A stretch of 64,000 nucleotides of DNA, taken from Chamaea fasciata. Lineage: Eukaryota > Chordata > Aves > Passeriformes > Sylviidae. Where the stretch lies: positions 39,597,185-39,661,184 of the forward strand of contig JARCOQ010000004.1 of assembly GCA_029207755.1 (NCBI GenBank), written 5' to 3'. Positions 1 to 10,126 of the stretch are shown piece after piece. The notes under the pieces are model-generated. The model saw nothing but the letters and a program-made list of their open reading frames with translations, searched no databases and was not told the origin of the DNA. The stretch's first letter is position 1; each line of letters begins with the position of its first letter. Made by a program: the position numbers and the translations under genes.

Positions 1-669
1 TGAGAGTTTTCCTTAAAGATTAAGTTCACAAAACTAATTGCTGAATAAAGAATTTGTTCAGCTAGCAGAGAGTAAAATATTTTTAAAATTGCATTGTAAT
101 GGAAGAACAACTTCCCCTGTTCTTGTAATCTTCTGAATCTCTTTGTATTATCTTACAAGTGCAGTAGGTGTCTGCCGTGTTTCATTCAATACTGTGTATA
201 ATTACAAATCTGCATATATTTTCTGTATTACCTTTCTGTACCTTGAAAAATAGCAAGCAAAATATTCTCTTGTGGTACATTGCTGTCCTAGCCAATTTTC
301 TGTAAATGTTCATCATCATCCCTTCAATTGAAGTGAAAAAAAAAAAAGTTTATAATCCTGAAAAATACTTACAGAAGGGTGATTGCTTTTTGGATTAGAT
401 ATACAATTTAGGTATTTATATTGATTTAGAGATTATATTAACTTACTTTTTTTGTACAAAGGGATTTGTATTGAATTATTCATACCCTCTTCAACATGTA
501 AATATGAGTGTACAATATTAAACAATTGATCCTATAAATATGCCTTCTATATCAGTATTAGTTTACGTGGCCATATATGAATTCCCAATTTACGTTGTTC
601 ACGTCTCTTCCAAAAGCAATATTCTGTACAGAAAAAGAATGACATATTATTGCAAGTTCTAGCAACATA

Positions 670-1433
670 ATCACAGAATAGTTGAAGTTGGGAGGAACCT
701 CTGGAGTGTATCTGTTGCACCCCCTCTGCTCAAGCAGGGACATCTAAACTGACTTGCTCAGGACCATGTCTAGAGAGCACCTGAACATCTGTGAGGATGC
801 AGATTCCACAAACTTCCTGGGCACCTTATGTTCAGTTCTTAGCCACCCTTGAAGTGCCTAAATGTTTTCCTGTGTTCAGAGGGAGCCTCCCATGTTTTAG
901 TTCATGTCTGTTGCAACTTGTCCTATTACTGGGCATCACTGTAAAGAGCCTGGCTCAGTCTATATAGCTTTCCTTCACACAAGGAATTAAGAAACTCTCT
1001 TGTGGCTTCTTCTCATATGTGAGGTGCTCGTATCCCTTCATCATCTTGGTGGCCTTTGCTGTACTCTTTCCAGTACCTACATGACTCTTATACTGTGGAG
1101 CCCAGCACTGATTATGCTACTCCAGGTGAGGCCTCACCATTGTTGAGTACAGGGGAAGGATCATTTTCCTTAGCCTGTGGGCAGTACTCCCCCTAGAGCA
1201 GCCCAGCATGGCTCATGGTTTACTTGGTGTCCACCAGGACCGTCAGGTTCTTTTTCACATGGCTTTTTTCCAGTTGGACAGCATCCAACTTGTGCTGGTG
1301 CTTGTCCTCTTCACTGCAGGACATTTCACTTCCTCTTCATGAGAAGAACTGTCAGACCATTTCTCCAGCCTGTTCAAGTCCCTGTGGATGGCAGCGCAAC
1401 CCTTTGGTGTACCAGCCACTCCTCTCAGTTCTT
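670..1433 (-). mobile_element. CR1 LINE fragment, 5'-truncated, minus orientation
   Basis: Read on the + strand this begins with the reverse complement of a CR1 3' end (atcacagaat, then gttgaagttgggaggaacct) and runs through typical antisense CR1 blocks: the 'tgctcaagcaggg' stretch, 'ccagcactgattatgctactccaggtg' type sequence near 1105-1130, and 'cagcctgttcaagtccctgtggatggcagc' type sequence near 1366-1395. About 760 bp of the 3' part of the element is present; the 5' end stops near 1433 where an oppositely oriented CR1 begins. The open frames at 1177-1556 on both strands are inside this element and are not genes. It is diverged, so an old insertion. Confidence 0.88.
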
Positions 1434-1955
1434 CTTGGACCTCACCTGGAGTATTGTGTGAGGAGCTTGCTAAGGGGCCCCCATCATGAGACAGACTCAG
1501 ATCTGTTGAAATGGGTCCATAGAAGTGATGCAAGGGCAGGAACACCTTTGCTGTGAAGACAGACTGAGAGTAGGATTGTTCAGCGTGCAGAAGAGAAGGC
1601 TCCAGAGAAACATTGTTGTAGCCATTTAGTACTTAAAGGAGTCTTACAAGAAAGATGGAGAGAGATGTTTTACCAGGGCATGTCTACCAGTGGCAGGACA
1701 AGGGGCAGTGGTTTTAAATGGAAGGATTATGGATTTAGATTGGATTTAAAGAAAGAAATTCTTGATGAGGATGGTGAGACACTGCAGCAGGTTGCCCAGA
1801 GAGGTTGTGGTTGCCCTGTCATTGCGCACATTGAAAAGATTGGATGGGGCATCGATCAACATGATCTAGTGATCAAGATGTTCCCAGCCCATGGTAGGGA
1901 AGTTGGACTAGATGATTTTCAGAGACCCCTTCCAATCCAAACCATTCTGTGAATG
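1434..1955 (+). mobile_element. CR1 LINE fragment, 5'-truncated, plus orientation
   Basis: The fragment starts with the 'cacctggagtattgtgtg' block (the C-terminal region of CR1 ORF2, family motif HLEYCV) and ends with the canonical 3' tail: ttggactagatgattttcag, then 'ccttccaatccaaaccattctgtg' near 1928-1951. A relic of the ORF2 C terminus is still readable around 1690-1770 (residues GRTRGSGFKWK, then FRLDLKKEI). It is 5'-truncated and abuts the minus-oriented CR1 directly, so the pair has both 3' ends pointing outwards. Confidence 0.9.
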
Positions 1956-4900
1956 AATGCTAGTTGTTGGTTGTTTTTTTCTTTTCTCTTTCATGTTTTT
2001 TTTTTTAAATGCATACAGGCTTTTTGATTATCACTGCATGTTTGGTAGGGACTGTTGCTGACTGTTGAGGTGGTGTGCAGCACTATATATGAATTCAGAA
2101 TTTAGTTCATATGTGATTCTTGCATGTTAGTAACTCTAAATTTTCTTTAAAGCAGCTTTAGTGGGTGTGTAAAGGGGTTGCATGTGTGGATCCAAGTGCA
2201 GAATCAGGGTCATGGTAAGCATTACTGAGGTCTTAATAGTTCTGTTCCAACCCATACACAGTGTCCCTGCACACACCCACAAGACAGAGTTTATGAAATA
2301 ACTAGGAAAGATCTATCTGGAATTTTATATTGTTTTTTATTAAAATCTGGGTGGCAAAATAATTCTGAGTCTTTCCTGTTATATGGTACTTAGAGGTTGT
2401 CTGTTACAGAGGTATCCAAATCCTGACAGTTCAGTATTTTCTGTTGCATACACAAGATGGACTGGGCAGTAATTTTTCATTTCTGTTTCAAAACAACAAG
2501 AAATGACAGACAATTTTTTTTTTTTTTTTTTTTATTAGGGATATGGTTTACACATTAAGAAAATATTGGAACCTGTGGGATTGATTAGCTTATGGTCAAA
2601 ACTAGTGGGTAGCTGACTGTCCAAGTTTGTTATTTCATAATAAAGCTAAAAAAATTGACTTCTGTCATTTTTAAGAGTAGGCCAGTGCATCTTTTGGCTT
2701 ACAGAAGTGTTCAGGTTTGGACTCGAGACCACTAGTTATTATGAAAAATAATTTCTTAGAGATAATTTGTCTGTATTGACAAGTTTGTTCTCTTAAACCA
2801 GATTCTTTTCTTGCCTGCAAAGTACAAGTTTTTAAAAAGTAGTATTCTGAGTTCTGGGTCTGTCAGTTCTTTGCAAAAGGTGTAGGTGGTAGTGTGCTGG
2901 TTGATATCTTCATTGGGATGACAAGTCAAATTGTGTTTGTTAGAGCAGCAGAACAACTATTTTGTAGAATACTTGAGGTGAAGTTTTCTGTGGCATATTG
3001 AACACTATTTCTAATTGTTTGAGAAAAACTATTCTTTTTTGAAGATAGGTTTTTGAATTTTTTGTGCAGACTGCTTAGTAGATAGAGATGTTATTGACTT
3101 GAGAAATTAATAAAAACTGTGGAGTTAAAATAAAGCTGTACTGTTTAATACTGTTTCTCATTTCATCTTTTCATTTTTCTTCAGTGAATTTTTGAGGAGC
3201 CTTCAGCTGCACAGAGCTTTTAATTATGTATATTCTGCTGTTGCATTAATTGGTTCTTTGGTCCTTACTCATATGACAGCGCCTTTTTTATTTCTGCTGA
3301 TGATAATACAATCGTAGTTAATTAAGATGATGGTATTTGTTCAATTTTTTCCTTTGAACACATTCTTAATCTGGCCTTTAGAATGATAGGCCAGTGATAA
3401 TAGTTTGATATCAATCTGATCCAGTTTTTAAGTATTTTCTTGGTAATGTATAAGTTTAGAAATGAGGACACACTGATCAGATTAAAATGTATTTTTTTTC
3501 TTCTTGCAAAGAAGAGCTAGATTTTTGATAGGGTTCACTCTGAATTCTCATGGCAGTTTTACATCAGTTCTGTTGCTTTTCTCCACTTCTCTTCCCCCTA
3601 ATATTATGTTATCTGTATTTTTCAGTATTCTGTGCAAATCTCTGTTTTAGAGGCAGATCAAGCTAAGTGCTTCATAGCTTTCTAGTTTTGGAAGACTATT
3701 CAGGGTATCCTTAAAATATGTGAAAAAGATAAAAGTCCTATGTTGCCAAGCAAGAGGAGTTTTTTATAGCTTTCAGACAGCATTGCTTAATATAATGATG
3801 CGTGGGAATGCAACTAGTGAAGTTATATACCTAAAATTCTTGACAGAGCTGTCAGTTCAGTATCTTGAGTGCCTGTTTGAAGCCATATGGGAAAAACTCT
3901 GAAAGTGATTTTCTCAGAAACTGGCCTTCCTGCTAATGGGTGTATTTGTAATGTTAATATGCTAAATTCCCTCTGCTAAATGCTGGCACATCTACAGAAA
4001 TACCCTGCAACACATGCATACTGTGGTTATGCCAAAAAAAGAAGAGAATTGCTCTGCTGTGTGCGTTTGTCAGGGCTGAAATTTTTTTTCTGATATCAGA
4101 AGAATGCAAAATGAAGAGGAATGCAGCTCAGACTATAAGAAAGGATTTTACAGTTTCTTGTTAGTGTCTGATCAACTAATCATTCTTACAGTGGCAAGCT
4201 GAGATCACAAAAACAGTGTTTTACCCATGGGCATTGTCACAGTAAATTGTGAACTAGCTTGCATTAGGTGATGCCAATACACTCACAGGGACAAAGAGAC
4301 TGCAAATGATGAAATACAAAGTAAAACCACAGATTTTTATACCTAATAAGATTATTTTAATCACCTGCTAAAGCACAAATGGGTCTTACTCTTTTACTCA
4401 GCTTTGTTAGTAGGAATTTTAATTGTTTGCAGTTTTTAGGTACTACTTCTTCAGGATTTTTTAATGAGTTGCTTCCTATCCTTGCCCTCTTCTGTCTTCT
4501 ACCAGGAAAATATTAATTATGAAGGTTGGAAGAAGGTACATTTTGAGAATATTTAGAAAGATCTGTAAGTTTTTTTCTGTTTCTACATGCAAAATAGCAT
4601 TTTAAAAAATTATAAAAATGAGTACTCTCCTCATACTGTCTAACTTCCTGTGTAATACAAACTATAATTTTTCCTCAATATGTAAAAGTGCTTTTGGAAT
4701 AGGGGTCTGGTTGTGATTTCAAGGCTTGAAATGACAGGTAACTTCTGGGTTTTCTTTTTTTTATGATTACTAAAAATGTTTGCCTTATCTCTAATTAAAA
4801 ACTGTCAACTTAATCTTTCCTCCATTGGATCTTGTTGTATTTTCTGCTAGATAAAAACACCAGTCAGCCATGAGTTAAAAAAGCGGTCACAGAATGGCAC

Positions 4901-6050
4901 ATTTTTACTGCAACTCTGTGCTCACAAATTTGGCACAGACGGAGCACAACAGGACATTTGCAATTTGCACAGTGAACCCCTAAATGCTACAGTTTTTGAA
5001 ACCGAAATTCTGTTTCTAATGTTTGTCATAGAGTCTCTTTCTGTTTGCTTTCAAGTTAGCTGTTTATCAGTAAAAACCAGTTAAAGATGAAAACTTGCAG
5101 TAACTTCAATTAATGCAAAGTCTCTTGAAGTTGTTGCAGCTTAGCAGTAGTCTTACTCTATCAATTTCATGTTATGTTATTTGTTTTGTATCCTTCCTTT
5201 TGAAGCACACCGGTTCTTTTTGGAGTGTGTCTTTTTCCTGATCTCCAGGGTTAAAGAGATGAGGGGGTTCGATTTGAATATCGAACAGAGAAGTCTGAAA
5301 ATACTGCTTTTCTTGGTATACATGCTAAGTAAAGTTTGCTGAAGAGAAAAATGATTTTATCCTTGAAGACAAAAATGGGAAATGAGAAGAAATTAACCTC
5401 CAGCTAGTCTCAATGAAGAATCTAGTTAAATATTTTCCAATAATGTGAATTTAGGTGCATAATTTGTGTATATTTTCCTTTTAGAGTTAAGTTCTAGTTT
5501 CCTTTCTAATTTTAATATGCTCTTACTACCTTCTATGAGAGGTAAGTGAGGTACTGGCTCTTTGTTTTGTTCCTGTTGCTTTTTCTAGCATTAATTACAA
5601 GCTGAAACTAACAGCTTATAGAGTTAAAAAACTTACTAATCTTCATTTTAATTTTTTTTGCTGCCTTAAGTTACTGTTGTTATTGGGGACAGTTACGCTG
5701 AGGGGTCGAAGAGTTGCATGGCAAACATAATAATGTGTTTGTTCACATTAGTGAAGATTCTTCACATTCAGTTACTCTCTCTTGCTTGGTTTAATCACTT
5801 GACAGAGTCTTTGACCTAACCTATTTTCAGTTTCTTTGTCGTAATAATGCCTTCTTTTGAGGCTGAGATGCTTTTCTTCACCCCCTGACAATTTTGCTCC
5901 ATTTGATTAATATTTTACATGATTTTGTAAATTCACTGTATGCCTAGCCCAGTCCAGCTCTTTCCTTGCCTTTATACTATGGCTTTGTAATAATAATTGA
6001 CTTAACTACCCTTATTTCTAGTTATTCTTGTCTGCTGGTGAAAAATATAG
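1956..6050. other. Unique AT-rich intronic sequence
   Basis: Apart from a T-tract near 2514 I see no gene, recognisable repeat or RNA here. The short open frames (for example 2756-2956 on minus and 3720-3902 on plus) lack domain similarity that I recognise. Confidence 0.5.
2514..2533 (+). repeat. T20 homopolymer tract
   Basis: An uninterrupted run of 20 T on the COMMD10 sense strand. No retroposon body adjoins it that I can recognise, so it is not clearly the tail of an inserted element. Confidence 0.85.
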
Positions 6051-6264
6051 TCCTTCCCTTCCCTTCCCTTCCCTTCCCTTCCCTTCCCTTCCCTTCCCTT
6101 CCCTTCCCTTCCCTTCCCTTCCCTTCCCTTCCCTTCCCTTCCCTTCCCTTCCCTTCCCTTCCCTTCCCTTCCCTTCCCTTCCCTTCCCTTCCCTTCCCTT
6201 CCCTTCCCTTCCCTTCCCTTCCCTTCCCTTCCCTTCCCTTCCCTTCCCTTCCCTTCCCTTCCCT
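6051..6264. repeat. Pentanucleotide array, TTCCC units (AAGGG on the other strand)
   Basis: About 43 perfect head-to-tail copies of TTCCC with no interruption. The other strand reads GGGAA/AAGGG, a pure purine strand with regularly spaced G3 runs. The array passes directly into CTCCC units at 6265. Open frames reported here (repeating SLPFP on plus, GREGK on minus) are translations of the repeat and not proteins. Perfect purity suggests recent expansion, or an assembly-collapsed or extended array. Confidence 0.97.
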
Positions 6265-6500
6265 CCCCTCCCCTCCCCTCCCCTCCCCTCCCCTCCCCTC
6301 CCCTCCCCTCCCCTCCCCTCCCCTCCCCTCCCCTCCCCTCCCCTCCCCTCCCCTCCCCTCCCCTCCCCTCCCCTCCCCTCCCCTCCCCTCCCCTCCCCTC
6401 CCCTCCCCTCCCCTCCCCTCCCCTCCCCTCCCCTCCCCTCCCCTCCCCTCCCCTCCCCTCCCCTCCCCTCCCCTCCCCTCCCCTCCCCTCCCCTCCCCTC
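6265..6500. repeat. Pentanucleotide array, CTCCC units (GGGAG on the other strand)
   Basis: About 47 perfect copies of CTCCC follow the TTCCC block in the same 5-bp register; the two units differ by one T-to-C transition. There is no mixing of the two unit types: one block ends and the other begins. The minus strand is a polypurine tract with four-base G runs, a context favourable for G-quadruplex or triplex structure. The array ends at the ctttcttg sequence near 6500. Confidence 0.97.
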
Positions 6501-9500
6501 TTTCTTGTTTGCCTGTTTGCTGATGGTCTCACAGTATCTACAAGATTAAGGCAGTCTGGTTTGACATTACATTCTAGTGTTGTGTCTAGACAGGATCCAT
6601 CCAGTGATTCTTACTTTCTTTTACCTTCATGACTGAGAAACATAGCAAAAATATCATTAAAGTTTCAAAGTTCAGTCTTAAAAATTTAGTATGAGTCACT
6701 GTAGACTGTGCCACTTCTGCTTAACTTGGCTGCGCATATGTGTTATGACTGATTGTAACTACAGACTTGTCGTTCATAAAAATCTTGAGCCTATTGTACT
6801 GAATCTGTTACGTGCGTGAGTGGTTGTACCTACAGTTTTGTGGATAGTTACATACTATTTTTATGGGGACTGTCCAAATCTTGTGTTTAATTTGAAGATT
6901 TGCGTAATACTGACAGCTGAAGATGCTAGTCACTTATTTTGTAATCCATATATACAGATAAAATATGAATATTACAAATTGTAAACCTGTCATTAAGGAG
7001 TACTTATCACTGAAACTACAAAATGCCTCAGTAGCCCATTTATGAAATGGGGATACTGAATTGCATTGAAGTTAAATAAGTTTGTCCAGTAGAGGGACAG
7101 ATATTTAAGTACTGCATACTTTATTTTCTATTTTCTATTAAAAAATAGAAATGTTTTTCTATTGCTATTAAAAATGTGGTAAAGGATTGCAGTCAGAAAT
7201 TTCATGAAACCATATGAAAACCCAGCTGTTTTCACTGCAGGATTGCTCACCTATGGAGCAATTGTTGCAGCAAGGTCTGCTGAAAAGAAGCTGCAACATC
7301 CAGAACTTCCTTCAGAGATGTTCATGCCACCTGAGTCAAACTGAAGTCAGTAGGAACAATGGAGAATAGAAATCAGTGTGTTTGAGCAGTCATCTCCCAT
7401 ACTCACAATGCTCAAGTTTCCATTCAGGAGAAAATTGGTGTTTGATCTGGGGCTTACTGTAAAGGACACACTCTCTTCCTCATGACAGATTATTTCTGTG
7501 ATGAAGACCCTACCTGCGGTAATTGGTAAATTTTGGTCATCAGTCATTGCCTTCTCTTAAAAAATTGCCTCTTTTTTTCTGTTTTAGTATTTATTTGCTA
7601 TATTGAGTGCACCTTTGGCTACATCCTGCTGCTGTCTCCCATGCAGTAATACTGTTTTCTTGAGCTGGAGAGAGTTTTTGAAGGAGTTCATAGGCAGGCA
7701 TGTTTTGTTATGCTTAAATCATTCTTAAAATATTTTCATCACCAAAGCAGGCAAAATTGATATTTTCATTTCTATAATTTTGATTTTTAATTCTGGAGTG
7801 CTGAGTTTGCTGATAAAAAGTGTAATTGGCATCTCTGGCTGTAGATTTTAGATAGAAGAAATGGTTTCCTCTAGTTTTATTCTGGTGTGATTACACAGAT
7901 ATGAAGTTAGAGTAATGCATTGTAGACCAATTTTTAAAAAAATATATAATACACTTTTAGTCTTCTCCTATCATACAAAACTGATAATTGGTATTGCAAC
8001 ATGCATGTATAGTTTTAATGTATTTTCTTTAAGTGAAAATTATTCATTTATTTAACTGTGACTTAGTATATTTTTTCTAATTAGTTATTGAAAGATGAGG
8101 GGAAGAGCTCTCAAAACTTTAAGCATGAGTATTTTGATTTTTATTTTCTACAATCAATTGAGGCATATTTTGTCTTCAGTGCAGAAACTAAGTATGGCAG
8201 TCACTCTTTCAAGAATTAAACTGAGTGAAAGGATGACTGTTCTCGTTTTCCTCTAGGTTATTTGCTTAGAACAACCAAAAAAATACAAGTGAAAGAACTG
8301 CACTGGAAAATTTCTTACACTGATTATTTATTTCCTCAAAATATCTTGTTGAGTGGAGAACATTTTTAAAAGTTTTGTTGTCAGTGTGATATATACTACT
8401 GTAATAATATGAGAAAAAGATTTCCTGAGGATGTCTTTCGTACCCCATTATCTCTTTACTGTTCATAACAGTTTCAGTTAGGATAGTATGGATGCATAAA
8501 TTACATAAACAGCTCTTTCAATTATTCCAGGAAATGCTTTATTCATAAAGTTGGACTATTGGTCTCAAATAAGAGGGAAAAATAATGAAGTGAATGAGTT
8601 AATATCTGAGATAAAATGACAAAATTCTGATTTCATTTGTTAAAATAAGATGTAATTTCTCTCTTTCTATAACTGTTGTATTTGGGACGTTATACGTACG
8701 TTGCTAAGGTATATGTGGGCAGAGATATTGAGTTAATTTTCCCCATTACTGCAAGCAGTGACATTATGTAGGGCACTTTTTCAGTTTGACAGGCTTCATT
8801 TTTAAGGTATAGTTTTTGCTCACACTGGGGATATTAAAGGGTAGTTCCTTTTTTCTTCAGTGATGAGAAATCTACTTCCTCGAGAACAGGCTGAAGGTTG
8901 GATTTTCATCTCCCTTTTATGCACTCTTCCACAGTGTTATTTACTCATTCTTAACACTAAAATAGTAGGTGTTTAGACTTGCAGTCTTAAGATGTCAATA
9001 TTTACTTTTAATTATGAATTAAGTAGCCTATTAAGTAGGGAGCACTCCAGCATTTATTTAGTGAAGCTGAACTTACCTCCAAGAGTAGCTGCTGTAATAA
9101 GTGTAAACTGATACATGCTCTTACAGATACACCACATGTAGTAGAAATAGATAAGGAGACTGTAACTTTGAACAATAGTGCCGTGCACTTGTTCATTATA
9201 GTGTTTTTAATAGAAAGAGCTTCAAGCGTGTCAATTTCTTTCTCAGGCTATGAAAAGCATAATCTGGTGTTCAGTAACACTGGAGTTATCACAAATACCA
9301 GATCATTTTGAACTAAATGCTCTCTCAAAATAAGGATTAAATTGTTTGAAAATCAAATGAGTGGATCTATGTACCAGTGGGGCATGACACTAATTTCTGT
9401 ATTGCTGTAACTGACTTACTTTATGTGCAATAGTTTGTTAGGCTTCAGCCTAATGGAAGATTGTTTTCTCTGGTGCCTGTAAAAAAATGAACCAGTAAGA

Positions 9501-9810
9501 AGTTATTGGCATTCTGTTTCTATTATGCAGTTTTTAAAAACTTCAGAAAAAATGAAGTCAATTTCATTGCTTCAGCATGTCCTCAAATTAATCAGACTGT
9601 CTGAGAATGGAAGTAACTAGATGCACTTAAACTCCCCTGAAGTCCGTCTTTTGAGTATAAAGACATAAAGTCAGGAGACCTGGATGTTATTTCTTTGCTA
9701 TGCAAGTCTACAGAAGCATTCTGTGTCGTAGAAAGCTGCTGGCAGCCAAGAACAGGGGTGTCCATGTCAATCAAGCACCACCAGTGCCAGGAGGGGTCGA
9801 CCCCACAAGG
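6501..9810. other. Unique intronic sequence with one possible ancient SINE relic
   Basis: There is no recognisable gene. The stretch near 7022-7105 may be an ancient MIR-type fragment (listed separately). The rest is AT-rich with scattered short frames on both strands that show no family resemblance. Confidence 0.45.
7022..7105 (+). repeat. Possible ancient MIR-like SINE fragment
   Basis: The stretch 'gcctcagtagcccattt' followed by 'atgaaatggggata' resembles the MIR core-region signature (gcctcagttt..., then taaaatgggga...), followed by 'gaagttaaataag' where MIRs carry a similar taaatgag segment. Ancient MIR copies are known in bird genomes but are few and very diverged. This is pattern recognition on about 60 bases and may be coincidental. 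Confidence 0.3.
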
Positions 9811-10126
9811 GGAGCCTACAAGAGAGCTGGATAAGAGGTTTTTACTAGGGCATGTAGTGTTAGAATGAAGGGAAATGTCTTAAAACTGAGAAAGGGTAGG
9901 TTAGTTTAGATGTTAGGAAGAAATTCTTTACTCTGAGGGTGGTGAGGCTCAGCAATATGTGATCCAGAGGAGCTATGGATACCCTGTCCCTGGTAGTGTT
10001 AGAGGCCAGGCTGGATGTGGCTCTGTGTAACCTGGTCTAGTGGAAGTTGTCCACATGTGTGACGGAGAGGGGAGTTGGAACTAGATGATTGTTAAGATTC
10101 CTTCAAAACAAACTGTTCTATGATTA
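9811..10126 (+). mobile_element. CR1 LINE 3' fragment, plus orientation
   Basis: The fragment starts at 'ggagcctacaagagagctgg', followed by the typical 'actagggcatgtag' and 'gttaggaagaaattcttta' blocks and the CR1 3' UTR. It ends in 'ggaactagatgatt' and 'actgttctatgatta', the CR1 3' terminus. It is about 315 bp long, 5'-truncated, and clearly diverged with small indels. Just upstream at 9793-9804 lies a perfect 12-bp palindrome, ggggtcgacccc, of unknown meaning. Confidence 0.9.

Noticed and set aside
1177..1556. Overlapping open frames of about 95-113 codons on both strands
   Set aside because: They lie within the minus-oriented CR1 and its junction with the plus-oriented CR1.
5966..6549. 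Open frames of 173-185 codons on both strands (repeating SLPFP/SPPLP and GREGK/GRGGE)
   Set aside because: They are translations of a perfect pentanucleotide array; 5-bp units give long open frames in every phase that lacks a stop.
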